Below, in pieces: positions 22,501 through 34,017 of a DNA stretch of 64,000 nt. Below the pieces are notes generated by a model. It made no database searches. It was not told the DNA's origin and was given only the letters and a program-made list of their open reading frames with translations. The number at the start of each line of letters is the position of its first letter. Position 1 is the stretch's first letter. A program made the position numbers and the translations under genes. The stretch comes from Trifolium pratense (Eukaryota > Streptophyta > Magnoliopsida > Fabales > Fabaceae). The stretch lies in contig NC_060063.1 in NCBI RefSeq assembly GCF_020283565.1, positions 23,304,777-23,368,776 on the forward strand, read 5' to 3'.

Positions 22501-22919
22501 TGTGAAGAATTTTACCCCATGGCCACTGTTATGGTCAATTTATTGTTTACTTCTGAAATTCACTATGTGTAGCGTATATTCAGTGTTAGTTTTGACTCCA
22601 AATGTTTGGTTTTGAAGTGGAAAAAAGTTGTATGGAATTTAAGTCCAAACTCATGCCGTGGCATTCATATCATTTATATACAAGTACATTTGAAATTTCT
22701 CGTCTACTATGACATGTAGGTACTACTTGTATATGAAGTATTTTTGCTTTATTTTTGTTATTGGAAGGCACAAAGTGAGAAAGCTCATGCACCGGCTCAC
22801 ACTTTTTATAGTAGTTGGTTTGAGTGATTTGGATGTTATATTCTCAACAAAATTTGAATGAGTTGTTGTTGATGAATTTCCCCTGTTGCTCTTAATCTTT
22901 AATTCGTTCTTCCATGTAG
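19571..22919. other. intron-like DNA of the SEC31 pseudogene
   Basis: Apart from the exon remnant at 20221-20324 I see no coding sequence. Features: a direct repeat of gaagtctatgttcatggttttgttaattaa-type sequence near 20020-20105, a T-run at 21967, and otherwise unassigned AT-rich DNA. Confidence 0.45.
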
Positions 22920-23539
22920 CTGAACTTCTCAAGTACTGCTGTAGCACCACCTCCTGTGAGAACTTTTGATCCTCAACCTCCCAGTCCCCCTCAGCCGCAA
23001 CCTGTTCAACCGGCTGTTGCACCGGCAGCTCCACCACCTACTGTGCAGACTGCTGATACTTCAAGAGTACCTGGTACTATTTCTTTTATTTTTTCAATGA
23101 CTTTGGGTTTTTCTTTGAATGAAATGACTAACTAAATTTACTGGTGTTTATTTTTTGAGTCAGAAAGCACAAGTCTTTGAATTATACAATTTATTTTGTT
23201 TTTCTTGTGTTCCTTGTCTTATTATCTTTTGGTTTTAAATTTTGCTTTACCACGTCAGCACACCAAGTGGCTATTGTCAACACATTGACAAGACTTTTCA
23301 ACGAGACATCGGAAGCACTGGGAGGTCCACGTGCAAATGTACCAAAGAAGCGGGAGATAGAAGACAACTCAAAGAAACTTGGTGGGTTGTTTGCGAAGTT
23401 GAACAGTGGGGATATCTCCAAAAATGCTTCTGATAAGCTCCTTCAGCTTTGTCAGGCGATAGACATTGGTGATTTTACTAATGCCCTTTAAATTCAGGTA
23501 ATTCAACTGCGATTGCAAATTCTAGCATCCCTTTAGATA

Positions 23540-24850
23540 TTAATTTGGCCTTCTTGATCATTCAAGAACATTCAATCTTCTGCTTGAGAAAACCCAAAAA
23601 AAAACCTTAATTGTGCAAAGTGTTATGTTCCAAGATCCTGTTTGGTGTGCCAATATTTTAATAGACAGATTTTTGTCTGTTACGATAATGGAGTTTCACA
23701 CGTTTTTGAAATTTTCATTCCAATATATTTGCCCTATCTGATTTATAATCGATACTTGTTGGGAACGACAATGGGCTTCTTGATTATTCAAAAACCTTTA
23801 ATCTTCGAAAAACTGAACCTTCAAATTTTGTAAGGGATTGGATTTCTTGATGCCATAAAAATGCTGGATAAATTACTTAATGACTCTAGTCCTTGAATGT
23901 GAAAAAACTAGTTGTTGCCTTAATTGCTACTCAAGCAATTGTCTCTATCGGTGTCCTCTGTTCTATTAAAAAAAATTGAATTTTTATTCACAAGAATGCA
24001 TGAATGGATATATATATATATATATATATTCTGCTTTGATGACCCTTAGTCCCAAAATTCAATTATGCAACTGCAATTAAAAGTGATTTTGCATTATGAA
24101 CTTAACGACCCTTGTTCCTAATGTTTCATATGTTTTGTAAGGGATGAATGCTTCAATGACCTTTGATGAAAATGCATTATGAATGCTTTCTTGATGCCCA
24201 AAAAATGATGTATAAATTACTTAATGACTCTAGTCCCTGAATGTGAAAAAGCTAATTGTTGTCTTAATTGCTACTCGATCAATTGTCTCTATCGGTGTCC
24301 TCTGTTCTATTAAAAAAAATTGAATTTTTATTCACAAGAATGCATGAATGGATATATATATATATTCTTCTTTGATGACCCTTAGTCCCTAAATTCAATT
24401 CTGCACCTGCAATTAAAAGTGATTTTGCATTATGAACTTAATGACCCTTGTCCCTAATGTTTCTCAAGTTTTGTAAGGAATAGATGCTTCAATGACCTTT
24501 GAGAAAAATGCATTATGAATGCTTTCAAAGTACATTGCGGAAAATTTGGATGGTGGCTTTCAAAGCAAAGCAATTTTAATATGAATTCTATTGCCTTTAT
24601 TTCCATGTAATGACGCATGTCATCGGCAAGCAAGATTTACATAAAATTAGAAAATAGTTTTTTATATATTTATAATTGTTTAGGTGTAAATTAGCAAATG
24701 AGTGCCCATCATTTAATAAATTTTACTTAACTAATCCCAAATTTCCTAGTGTTAAATAAGTAAATATTAAGGTTTTTTTTTTTTTTTTTAGAAAAGGTGC
24801 GCATTGCTAATTTACACTTTAATGTTTTTAGTTAGTTGTAAATTAGCAAC
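23540..24850. repeat. second copy of the flanking non-coding repeats
   Basis: 23540-24600 repeats the block of 16480-17700 (aacattcaatcttctgctt, gatgacccttagtccc, cattatgaacttaa) in two partial units, and 24625-24850 repeats the block at 15490-15800. All copies have the same orientation, but their order is swapped relative to the left side of the SEC31 remnant. Confidence 0.75.
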
Positions 24851-24851
24851 C

Positions 24852-24854
<3 letters not shown>

Positions 24855-24912
<58 letters not shown>
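24855..24912. repeat. (TA)n microsatellite
   Basis: About 58 bases of nearly perfect TA dinucleotide. Confidence 0.95.
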
Positions 24913-24914
<2 letters not shown>

Positions 24915-25364
24915 TCTCTATTCCTTATTTGATGATGATGCAGTTTCTCTTTTATATGAGTTTCGACCATTATTAATATCAAATTAAAAAATATGAAAAT
25001 ATTTTTGATAAAATATAGATTGATAATTAGTGTTAGTTAATTAGCTTGTGACTAGTTTAGTTAGTTAACTTGTGACACAATCAAGTCAGTTAGTTAGAGT
25101 TTGTTAGATGAGTTGGTTAGCCTTGTTGTTAAATAGATGCATCAGCTCTCTACCTCTTGTAACTTTGTCATCTGATGTCTCATTTGAAAACCAATCAAAC
25201 ATTTTAACAACCACTTCTTCTCTCAAAAACTCTTATTCTATTGTCACATAGTTTCTCAATTGTACCGAATTCTATTCAATTCATTAGATTTTTTGAAACT
25301 TGATTCTATCGGTTCGTCCTAGTTGAGCACCTTGTTGAGAAACTTGAGTAAAGCACTTGTCGAT
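24913..25364. other. intergenic DNA with LTR-like composition
   Basis: Rich in gttagttag-type words like those in the LTRs at 25365 and 49795, so it may be an old solo LTR fragment, but borders cannot be set. Confidence 0.3.
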
Positions 25365-25631
25365 TGTTAAGAATATAGATAGTTAGTTAATCAACTAGAG
25401 TTAGTTGATATGTTACCAAGTTGGTTAAGAGGTTAGAAAGTTAGTTAGGGAGTTAGTTACTCCAAATAGTCCTATAAATAAGCTACTTCATTGTACATTT
25501 TACTCATTCTTTTATCAATCTATATTCATTCAATATGAATTTCTACGAGTATCTTCCTCATGAATACTCTTATGCACTCTATCTTGCCGACATCTATGAT
25601 CTTTATCCCTTCGATTCCATGATTCATAACA
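25365..25631 (+). repeat. 5' LTR of the non-autonomous element
   Basis: 267 bp, TG...CA. CTATAAATA-like sequence (tcctataaataagctac) near 25472 is the probable TATA box. Confidence 0.92.
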
Positions 25632-26308
25632 TGGTATCAGAGCGATACCCGAGGGATGAAGATGAAGATTGCGCTTCCGCTCACGGTTCTGAAAATTGTG
25701 AAGATCAAGTTCAAGAAGCTGGTTCAAGCTCTGCTGTTTCAATCCATATTCAAGATTCTTCAAGTGATTCAATTTCAGAGGCAGCAGGGGAGATTTCACA
25801 ATCATCTACCTCTGTTCTTGAATCAATTACAGCAAATGATTCCTGCAATTTCAGTTTTGGTAATTTTCATTCTGAAAATGTTCAGATCAGATCGATTGAG
25901 ATTGTGAAACCAGATATCAAAGGCTGCACTGTCAAGATTGGGCAAATTGAATGTTTCTTGAACAAATTCACACTAGCAGAACATCATGATTCTGTGATTT
26001 CACAATCCACCGTTCACGCGTTTTCTTCTTCGATCAAGGTCGAGCGTCAACACGACGGCAACATCCGATTCTCGCGAGATCAAGATCAAAACAGCAAGAA
26101 AGGTGAGACGCTTTCCGATTTGCTACTGCCTTCGTCGGCGAGCATCGTTTTCATTTCTCATCATCGTGGTTTATGCATCACTGTTTTTGATCCCGGTGGA
26201 ACTATGAGAATGATTTACAGTTTTGCTATTATGCTCCATATTCTGTCATTTTTCAATTCGGTTTCAATCTTTCCCTTCGATCCCGGTGGAATTTTCCTAT
26301 GTCAGTGA
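25535..26308 (+). CDS. ORF that starts in the LTR and runs through the primer-binding site (257 aa)
   Basis: The ATG at 25535 lies in the 5' LTR. The frame continues through the primer-binding site (residues MVSER) and ends inside the element. The first 32 residues (MNFYEYLPHEYSYALYLADI and on) are LTR-coded; the same LTR ORF in the 3' LTR (27513) runs into flanking DNA. The middle part is Ser/Asp/Glu-rich (SSSAVSIHIQDSSSDS). Two FDPGG motifs near the end come from a duplicated gatcccggtggaa word. No known domain is recognised. Its function is unknown, and it may be a relic of a gag N-terminus. Confidence 0.4.
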   Translation: MNFYEYLPHEYSYALYLADIYDLYPFDSMIHNMVSERYPRDEDEDCASAHGSENCEDQVQEAGSSSAVSIHIQDSSSDSISEAAGEISQSSTSVLESITANDSCNFSFGNFHSENVQIRSIEIVKPDIKGCTVKIGQIECFLNKFTLAEHHDSVISQSTVHAFSSSIKVERQHDGNIRFSRDQDQNSKKGETLSDLLLPSSASIVFISHHRGLCITVFDPGGTMRMIYSFAIMLHILSFFNSVSIFPFDPGGIFLCQ

Positions 26309-27342
26309 TTTACAGTGTTTTCCTATTGCAATATCGAAGTCAGTTCTGCATAATTGTTTGAAGTTACAATCACTACTGTCCTTGTCATTTTCTTTTTGGT
26401 ATTTTGTTTTCCAAACTCATACTAAGAATTCTCTTACTATGAGTTTGAGGGAGGCTATTACACATCTAGTTCGTTATGTTCTCTGAATTTTGATCTCAAA
26501 GAAGTGTAATTCCAATGAATTCAGTATTGATTTCTGCAATTGATATAATGGAGTTGATTTACTTACTGCAAGTTCTTTCGCAATGGATATGAGTTGATTT
26601 CCCTCTTGAGGTTTGATTGATACCACACGATGCTAGATATATGTTTTGTGCTACATATGAAAAAGCATGTGTATGGTATAGAAGTGAAGCATCACTCCTT
26701 ATCCCTGGATTTGCTGGCCAAAACCAGTTTCTTATTACACAGTAAAAAAAAAAAATTGTTTGGAGCTTATGGTTATATACATTGATCTGACATCATTGGC
26801 AAAGGATATGGCCATATGGGACCATGAAGATTCCTTAAAACCAAAATAAGAGTTGGGCTGGTAGCATAGCAATGGTTTGAGAACTTGTAAATTTTGGTTG
26901 ATGCAGTGGCAAAAGTTGATTCAAATTTCTTTCAAATTTGGTGTGCTTGAGCACTGTTGGATTACTTCTAGCCTCTATAAATGATAGTTAAGCATGTTGG
27001 TTCAAGCAATTTGTTTTTACTATAATCTTGTTGTGCTAGTGAATGTCTTGGATTTGCTTGTTTCCAATTCTCCCTTTGGACCTTTTCATCATGGTTGCTG
27101 TTGAACTTTTGGAGGCTCAGAATGGGATACATGTTTCAAGCAAATTGGAAGGTCATATGCTGCAGAATATGGAAGGTGATATGAAGCTAGTTTAGATTTT
27201 ATGTTGCTTAATTGCTTGGAGTCTATGGTTTGAAGGAATGTATTACAAGGCAAAAATTCATTGTTTTGTTCCGTTGTTTGGTTTTAGCTTTGTAATTCAA
27301 ATTCAAATTGGTAAATTTCCCAATGTTGAGTTTGAGGGAGGC
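26309..27342. other. non-coding interior of the non-autonomous element
   Basis: No ORF of note. A second PPT-like phrase (gagtttgagggaggct at 26440-26455) repeats the sequence found just before the 3' LTR. Confidence 0.6.
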
Positions 27343-27609
27343 TGTTAAGAATATAGATAGTTAGTTAATCAACTAGAGTTAGTTGATATGTTACCAAGTT
27401 GGTTAAGAGGTTAGAAAGTTAGTTAGGGAGTTAGTTACTCCAAATAGTCCTATAAATAAGCTACTTCATTGTACATTTTACTCATTCTTTTATCAATCTA
27501 TATTCATTCAATATGAATTTCTATGAGTATCTTCCTCATGAATACTCTTATGCACTCTATCTTGCCGACATCTATGATCTTTATCCCTTCGATTCCATGA
27601 TTCATAACA
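27343..27609 (+). repeat. 3' LTR of the non-autonomous element
   Basis: 267 bp, nearly identical to the 5' LTR (a C/T difference in tttcta[c/t]gagtat). Confidence 0.92.
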
Positions 27610-27614
27610 TCGAT

Positions 27615-28396
27615 CAAAATAATCTCAACAGAAAATATATAGAATTCTCATTTCCCCTTTATTTTGTTATCGCTTTAGCTTCTTTACCTTCATCAATGGA
27701 GTTTTTCACTCTTGCTAAGGTATCAGTTTCCTTTCTTGTTAATTGTTGCCTTAAGCAAAACACAATCAAAATAATATTTTCCATAAACACAACAATAGAC
27801 TTGAGTAAAAAAGAAAATTCAATAGACTAGAGCAAATATCTAATATAATAAAATCGATTACTACCAAATTTTTTAATGTATCCTTATCAGTTTTAATAAT
27901 ATTCCATGTTTTGTATCATTTGTTCTAATTTTACAAAAAAAAAGTATAGAAAGAACAAATCTCCTTTGTCACCGCGGTCATATAGCAATAATTCTTGCTA
28001 TAGTAATCATCATCAACATTCACACACATGGAAGAGACTAGAGATCGACTGGGCTATGAATTTTGAATAGGTATGGAACTTTGCCATGGTATAAGAGCAT
28101 GGCATATTAACCATGCTACGTTCACATTCATACATACTCACATACTTACACTCAGTAGTCTAAGATTTCATACTAATTAATTATAGTAACTAAACTTACC
28201 AACTATTGCTTTAATGTGCCAATTTACTAGTAGGCCTTGCTTAAATGACTATCTCATTCTTACCTCTATAGCTAATAACCATCTAATTAGATACACTTAC
28301 TTGGAAAAATAATCACTACTATATATATTAAAGTAGTGAACTGTTTCAACGGTTCATCACTTGTTGTAACTTAAGTAGTAGATGACAACAAAAATT
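27615..28396. other. intergenic DNA
   Basis: AT-rich, no supported gene or repeat structure. Confidence 0.5.
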
Positions 28397-28788
28397 CAAA
28401 ATTATCTCTGAAGTCTTTGGGAAGTGTGAAATCTTCAAACGCCGTTAAATTTAATTTTTTTCCCATCCGATACTTATGTAGTGAAATTTGTACGCTAGTT
28501 AACTATCGGACAAGGGTATTTTTGGAATTTGGCAGGCATACGAGAACGACGAAAAACAGTTGGTGGAAGCTGAAAAAAATGGATGGAGGATACTCTTTGT
28601 GTCTGAAGGTTGTTCCTAGGACAAAAATGATTTAAAAATTATCTTTGGGGTTTCTGGCGAACGTGAAAAATCTTCAAACGTTAAATGTAATTTTCTTTTT
28701 CTCATTCGCTACTTATTTAGTGAAATTTGTTCGCTAGTAAACTAATAGACAATGATATTCTTAAAATTTAGCAGGACACACGAGAAGG
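28397..28788. repeat. diverged direct duplication of about 240-bp period
   Basis: 28397-28553 and 28634-28788 share aattatct, gtgaaa(aa)tcttcaaacg, agtgaaatttgt(a/t)cgctagt and cacgagaa motifs in the same order. Confidence 0.65.
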
Positions 28789-28841
28789 CTTAAGATGTGC
28801 CGAAAGACATTCCCCTATATTTCTTGGGCCTATTTTCTCAA

Positions 28842-29095
28842 GATGTTTTCTCTCCCGACCCCCCATGATTCTTTTATATCCCCAATATTTCAATTTTGCC
28901 CTTGCAAAAATCTTCGGTTCGCAGAAATTGAATTTTTTTCTAGTACAAATTCAGAGTAGATTTCAGTTTTTATAAACCGAAATTTGTTTTCAAGGCAAAA
29001 AAAAACTTCGGTTTCTATAAACCGAAGTTTTTTGCAAGGGCAAAATTGGAAATTCAGGGGTATAAAAGAAACACGGGGTCAGGAAACAACACATC
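28842..29095. mobile_element. Mutator-like MITE with perfect 9-bp target duplication
   Basis: TTTTCTCAA flanks both ends (28833-28841 and 29096-29104). The arms are long inverted repeats (left gaccccccatgattctttta and ttttgcccttgcaaaaa; right their reverse complements), with an inner palindrome ttcggtttctataaaccgaa. A 9-bp duplication and long TIRs are typical of Mutator-type elements. No ORF. Confidence 0.85.
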
Positions 29096-29104
29096 TTTTC
29101 TCAA

Positions 29105-30670
29105 AGAAATGAAAATATTTCATGGGCCTAAATTGAGCTTTTGTTTCATTTCTTGGGCCTATTCTTCAAATGTTTGTTAAATAAAACATCAATTACTATA
29201 GTCATAAAACTCCATCAAAATTCAAACACACATACACACCTCAAAGTACAACATAGCACAGTGTGCACTATAATTGCACATGGACATCACAAAGAGGAAT
29301 AAGATTGCTGTTTCTGAATCCTGCAAAGAATATATTTGATAATATTCATTGCACGAAATTGTTCTGTAAGTGGGTGTCACTCTTTTACCCGGAAATTCAT
29401 GGTGTGACTATGTGGACCACAGTTAATGCTACCCAACAAATTTCAAAAAAATAACCAAACTAGGTCGGTAAGGGTTAACTCATATTCTGTAAAAATGGTA
29501 TTCAACTCCTATACTATTTGATAATGAACTGTTGAAGTTGTTTGGAGTCCTACATTGCTCAGGTTTTTGGACGGTTAAGTGTATAAATGTTTTTGGCTAT
29601 TCTCACTCTTTGAGTTAATTTTTAGGAATGCAATCCAAACATATTTAACATTGTATCAGAGTTGCGTTAAAGATTGTAATGTGAGAATGTGACATAAGCT
29701 CACACTAGACATATTGAAGTTGTTTCGAGTCGCACATTGTGCAGGTTTCCACATTGTGCATGGACACCACATTGAACTATATTTTAGGGTTAAAATCAAA
29801 GCATATTCAACAAGAACATCATTCATGCATAATCTTTGAGTCAATGTATGTCATTTCGACTCTGGTCAACTTTTAGACCCAAATCACCTAATTTTTTTGT
29901 TTTTATGTTGTTGATTGACGAAGTAACAAATTAAATACATAGTATTACTTGAAATTCACATATACAACTTGCAACGTACCATATTCAAATCTATGTAAAT
30001 ATGTTCAACCTAATAACATCGACATTGTCAAATGTCTTAAAATCATTTCAGATTATTTTTCTCTCCTTTTTCCCATTGAGAATCTTTACATAGTTTAATT
30101 TGTTCATATCTCTCCCTAAATGGGTCACTAATAGTACAGAATTAATGCCGGAACAGCTCAAGTTTGGCCACATGCAAAAATGTTAGGGAACATGTACGGT
30201 TTGGTATACACCTTTCATGCTACCCTTTATCCTTATATGTTGAATTATTGATTTCCTGATTTGGTTGTGCACAGTTAATCATCAATAGTCACTTCTTGGA
30301 ATAATTCAAAAGGGTACCCTGTATCTAAAACCTTTTCTTTTCACTTAGCTACGTAACATGTTTATAGTGTATATTTGTCCAACCTAGTTATTTCATTATA
30401 TTTTCATACTATTGCGTGTGTGTGTCTCATAGTTTTCAAGTGATTCCTTGTCTAAATATGTGCATTCATCATTTTTGCATGTTACTCATTTGTCACATCA
30501 AGTAACATGTGTGTGTGTATAGTGTGTGTACCCAACACTAAAATTAAACCATATAGCTATTTGCTATTGCAAGTGGTGTTTATTCAAAGTCTTTATGGAA
30601 AAATGTTCATGGGCTCCACGTATTTATTTTGCAACATGAAAAAAGTGATAATGGTATACAAAACCATATA
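29105..30670. other. intergenic DNA
   Basis: No supported gene. Near 29530-29760 the phrase gttgaagttgttt(g/c)gagtc(c/g) occurs twice, a small diverged repeat. Short GT runs lie near 30415 and 30510. Confidence 0.5.
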
Positions 30671-30964
30671 CTCCTTCCGGCACTTTTTATAAGGAACACT
30701 TTGAAAAAATCACACAGACCAATAAAACACATTTAAAATAGTTATTTTCATTTAATACTTTTATAAATTTAAATTTATTCCATGTTTACCCTTATTTAAT
30801 TACTATTTATTCAACTAACCTACTTATTTTTAAATTCTCTTTCATAATAAATAAGGGTATAAGTGAAATTGAACATTTAGAACATTTGAAAATTAGTCAA
30901 AGTTTCTTATAAAAAAGACCAAATTTTTTCCCAAAGTGTTCCTTATAATAAGGACCGGAGGAAG
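30671..30964. mobile_element. Stowaway-like MITE, same family as 14895-15189 in reverse
   Basis: Ends CTCCTTCCGG and CCGGAGGAAG with TA on both sides; 294 bp. Its interior is the reverse complement of the first copy (for example aaaatcacacagaccaat against attggtctgtgtgatttt). Confidence 0.85.
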
Positions 30965-32639
30965 TATAACATATTAAGTTATTTACTTTTTTTTTTGTCA
31001 AAAAAAAAGTTATTTACGTTTTTCAATTATTAGTATTAGGAGGTTTGTAAAAAAAAAAGTAGTAGGAGGTTGAGTTGTATTTCTCTTGATGGTATGTTTT
31101 TCCACAAGATTGTGCTTGAGAGCTTGCTGAATTTGAATAAGAGTCCGTTTGATTAATTCTTAAAATGTTAATTCGATGTTTTAAAGGATATGTCTTCATT
31201 CATGATTATACAATGACAAATAGTAGAGACAATATCCTTTGAATTTCAATATATCTCCAATTCGTTCTTTTTCATTTTTGTTTTTTATGATAATATGGTA
31301 AAAAAACTTTTATGAAAGAGACGTAACCTATAATATTCAGAATATAAGGTTGAAGGAAAATGATACATATCAATTTATCAATAAACAACCGATTGAAATT
31401 ATTTTGTGGCACCATAGGCCCTAGGGTTCCAACAATAACTTGATTGTTAGCAAACTGAGTCTATATAACTTGATATGAAGCAGAAACAAATAAAGCCAGA
31501 AAACAATTTTTTGATATTAAGGTTTTGTTACTTTGGTGGTAGCCAATTTGTGAGTGGTGCCACTATTGAGAAAAACCTATTTTAAAATTGAGTCTTAAAC
31601 TTTATTTCCATTTCTTCCATTTCACTAATGTCAAAACTTGTGATACAAACCCTTGGTGACCTAAAGAATCTTATGAAACATAAGGATAACCCTGCCTTGT
31701 AGCTAATAAATCACACAACTGTCTTGTGCCCCTCCGCATATGTCGTTACGAAGTCTTCATGGGATTCGTAGGTCTCCCGTGTTATCGTTTTGATTAATTA
31801 TTATGTTTCATTTTTTTCCTTGGGGTAAGGCCTAATCCCCCTATATTTCTTTATATTATTTATATATTTATGAGCTATAGGCACATTATGGGGACATCTT
31901 GAGATATCAACATAGTTAAAATGTTTAGTTGTTTCTGAATGTTTAGATGCTCTTCATTCCCTAAAAAAACAAAAAAAAAGTATGCTCCCGAATTCTTCCT
32001 TTTAGAAGGATTTTTTTTTAGATTCATTAAATAACCGATATATCGGATGTATATTATAGACACATATATCAATTATTCAATGATCTAAAAAAGTGAGTTC
32101 TTGCTTATATATGATAGGGAACGGAAAACCAGGGAGTACATTAATAATTAGAGAGATTGAAATAAATTATTAATTATATTTTGATTAAATAATATAATAC
32201 TACAAAATTTCATGTAATAATTTAAATATAATAAATCATTTGATAAATAATAGATTTTTTTTTGTGTGGATAAAATAATAGAGGGCAGCAAACAAAAATT
32301 TGGCCACCTTAATTAGGTTGACACCTCCAAAAAAAAAAATACAACATGGGGAGACTAAGCTTAATCCCATCATTCCCATGAAAAGGAAAGAAAAACAAAA
32401 ACAAAAGAAAGAAGAAAAAGAAAATAATAGGGGTTAAAATTTAGAATATTATTTGTATTTCAATTATTTATAATATTTATTCTCATATGATACATATAGT
32501 CATATTTAATACATGAAAAAAATAAGAGATATATATTCTGTGAAAAATAAATTCATGAATATATATAGTTTTTTTTTCTTGAATATATGCATGAGGAATA
32601 TAGTTGTTGGTGTTATTTTTTATTGAAATGAATGACTAT
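30965..32639. other. AT-rich intergenic DNA
   Basis: No supported gene. A-rich and T-rich runs only. Confidence 0.5.
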
Positions 32640-32960
32640 AGTCATATCCAAGATAAAAGTTTCACCCTATCTACCGGACACTCGATAGAGAAGACCTCTT
32701 CCGAAAAGAAGACATCATTTCAAGATTTTTAGATAATTCACACAATAGTATGCCAAATTAACAACCACCAAAATTTATATTTTCTACCCATGCTCATGCC
32801 AAGAAATGTCTCAAAAAACCCTAAAACAACACGAAAAGGCACACGGACTAGACTATCCTTAATAAACAAAAAAACCATTAATCCAAGGCCAAGAGAGAGG
32901 GTTAACAACATCAAAAACTTCATCAACATGAGATTCTTTAAAAGAGAAATGCCCTCCAAC
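32640..32960 (-). pseudogene. LINE ORF2 C-terminal relic
   Basis: The minus strand reads FWWLLIWHTIV, then through stop codons II, KS, then NDVFFSEEVFSIECPVDRVK and LLSWI. This pattern is the region after the zinc-binding RVT domain in plant non-LTR reverse transcriptases. At least three stops stand where Trp or Arg is usual. The upstream part (GFFETFLGMSMGRKYK) is also readable. No RT core is left, so it is a short, old relic. Confidence 0.6.
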
Positions 32961-33606
32961 TATTTGTACTAGATAAACGATTGAAATTAGTTATTGGAAA
33001 ATTCTAATATGAACCACTACTACAAGTGGTTTATGGTGGATCAATAGTTAAAAAATATTTAAAATTTTAATGACGATATATATTGTTATTTGAAAGTAAA
33101 AGTTGATGATGATCTTTATTTCTACAGCTGAAAAAATGACTTAATTGATATCGATTTGATTAAAATAACGAAAAATAAAAATGTGACCGTATGGAACTAA
33201 CACCAATCATGTTATTTTTTTAACTATAAAAATTAAGAGAGTGATGTTTTTTACTTTTAAAAAATATTATCGACGATTATTAAAATTTCAGATAATTTTA
33301 AACAATAGTCCACGGTGGACCACTTATACGTTAGCCTTTGTTATTACTAACTCCGAGGAATCATGTACGTTAGCAAATAAGTTAATGTAATTAATTAAGT
33401 TTCTCAAATGTTCATTTTTAATTATTTTTATCTCATAGTCATTCTTTGGGGTCTCTTTGGGAAGTTTTCACGATAAGATGTATTTGACCGCGCAAGTAAA
33501 ACTGCCTAGCTTTATATCATACATGGATGGATATGGTCATGGATTCAAGAATTATCTATATGAGACGGTTTAAATTTTTGTAATAATAAAAGAGATAAAA
33601 CAACAT
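32961..33606. other. AT-rich intergenic DNA
   Basis: Between 33000 and 33340 gaccacttatac/aaccactactacaagtgg-type words occur in opposite orientation at the two ends, suggesting another small inverted-repeat element. Borders are uncertain. Confidence 0.35.
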
Positions 33607-33705
33607 GCATTGACAATGTAAAATATTTTACACTGTCAACCAATACAATCATGTTTTCCGCTACATCATCCACTAAATCCCACTTTCTTAATATGATGTG
33701 AAAGA

Positions 33706-33844
33706 TGTTAGGTATTGGGCCTTATGAGCATTAAGCCCAATACAAATATGTACTTTGGCCCATTAGCTTATATATGGTGCTTTGCCTATATAAGTAATGT
33801 GTGCTTGATCAATAAAGGTGTGCATTACCATTTTGATCACAACA
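33706..33844 (+). repeat. 5' LTR of copia element (139 bp)
   Basis: Contains CTATATAAG (33785-33793), a likely TATA box, and AATAAAG (33811-33817) as a possible polyadenylation signal. Confidence 0.93.
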
Positions 33845-33846
33845 AG

Positions 33847-33858
33847 TGGTATCAATCG
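33847..33858 (+). other. primer-binding site of copia element
   Basis: TGGTATCAATCG, two bases after the LTR. The first eight bases match the usual initiator-Met tRNA site TGGTATCAGAGC; the rest diverges. Confidence 0.7.
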
Positions 33859-34017
33859 CCCTTAATCCAGGGGCTGAGAGAGAATAGAGTTGTTAAGAGT
33901 TTGTTGAGGCAGTTACACGGTTGCAACCACCGTAACTGTCACCGTCTGTGCTAGTTTCTTGACTATCCCACCGTATCTTGCGCCTCAAGTCATCTTCTTC
34001 CTCACATTGTTCTAACA

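Larger units (their letters stand above)
18786..23497 (+). pseudogene. SEC31 (COPII outer coat) pseudogene fragment
   Basis: Pieces of a plant SEC31-like gene appear in collinear order with intron borders. GKSYVDLLQ ends at 18892 before a GT; an exon from 18985 reads [20 protein letters not shown]. Both are duplicated downstream (ends 19282, starts 19382). An exon at 20221-20324 (KDLKTIAFENCQ) contains a TAA. Two clean exons at 22920-23073 (Pro/Gln-rich, ending PPPTVQTADTSRVP) and 23259-23497 ([30 protein letters not shown]) join in phase. The last ends TNAL then TAA, in place of the glutamine expected at that position in plant SEC31, just before a conserved donor at 23498. SEC31 forms the outer cage of ER-to-Golgi COPII vesicles. 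The N-terminal WD40 part and final exon are absent. Confidence 0.8.
25365..27609 (+). mobile_element. complete non-autonomous LTR retrotransposon (copia-like, 2245 bp)
   Basis: Two 267-bp LTRs (25365-25631 and 27343-27609) both begin TGTTAAGAATATAG and end ATTCATAACA; I see one clear difference. The element is flanked by TCGAT on both sides (25360-25364, 27610-27614), a perfect 5-bp target duplication. The primer-binding site TGGTATCAGAGC (25632-25643) directly follows the 5' LTR and a purine tract (TTGAGGGAGGC) precedes the 3' LTR. The 1.7-kb interior has no RT, integrase or protease, so it must rely on a partner element. Confidence 0.93.

Noticed and set aside
15490..24912. Helitron capture of the SEC31 fragment
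   Set aside because: I looked for TC start, CTRR end, terminal hairpin and A/T insertion site but could not find a convincing pair.
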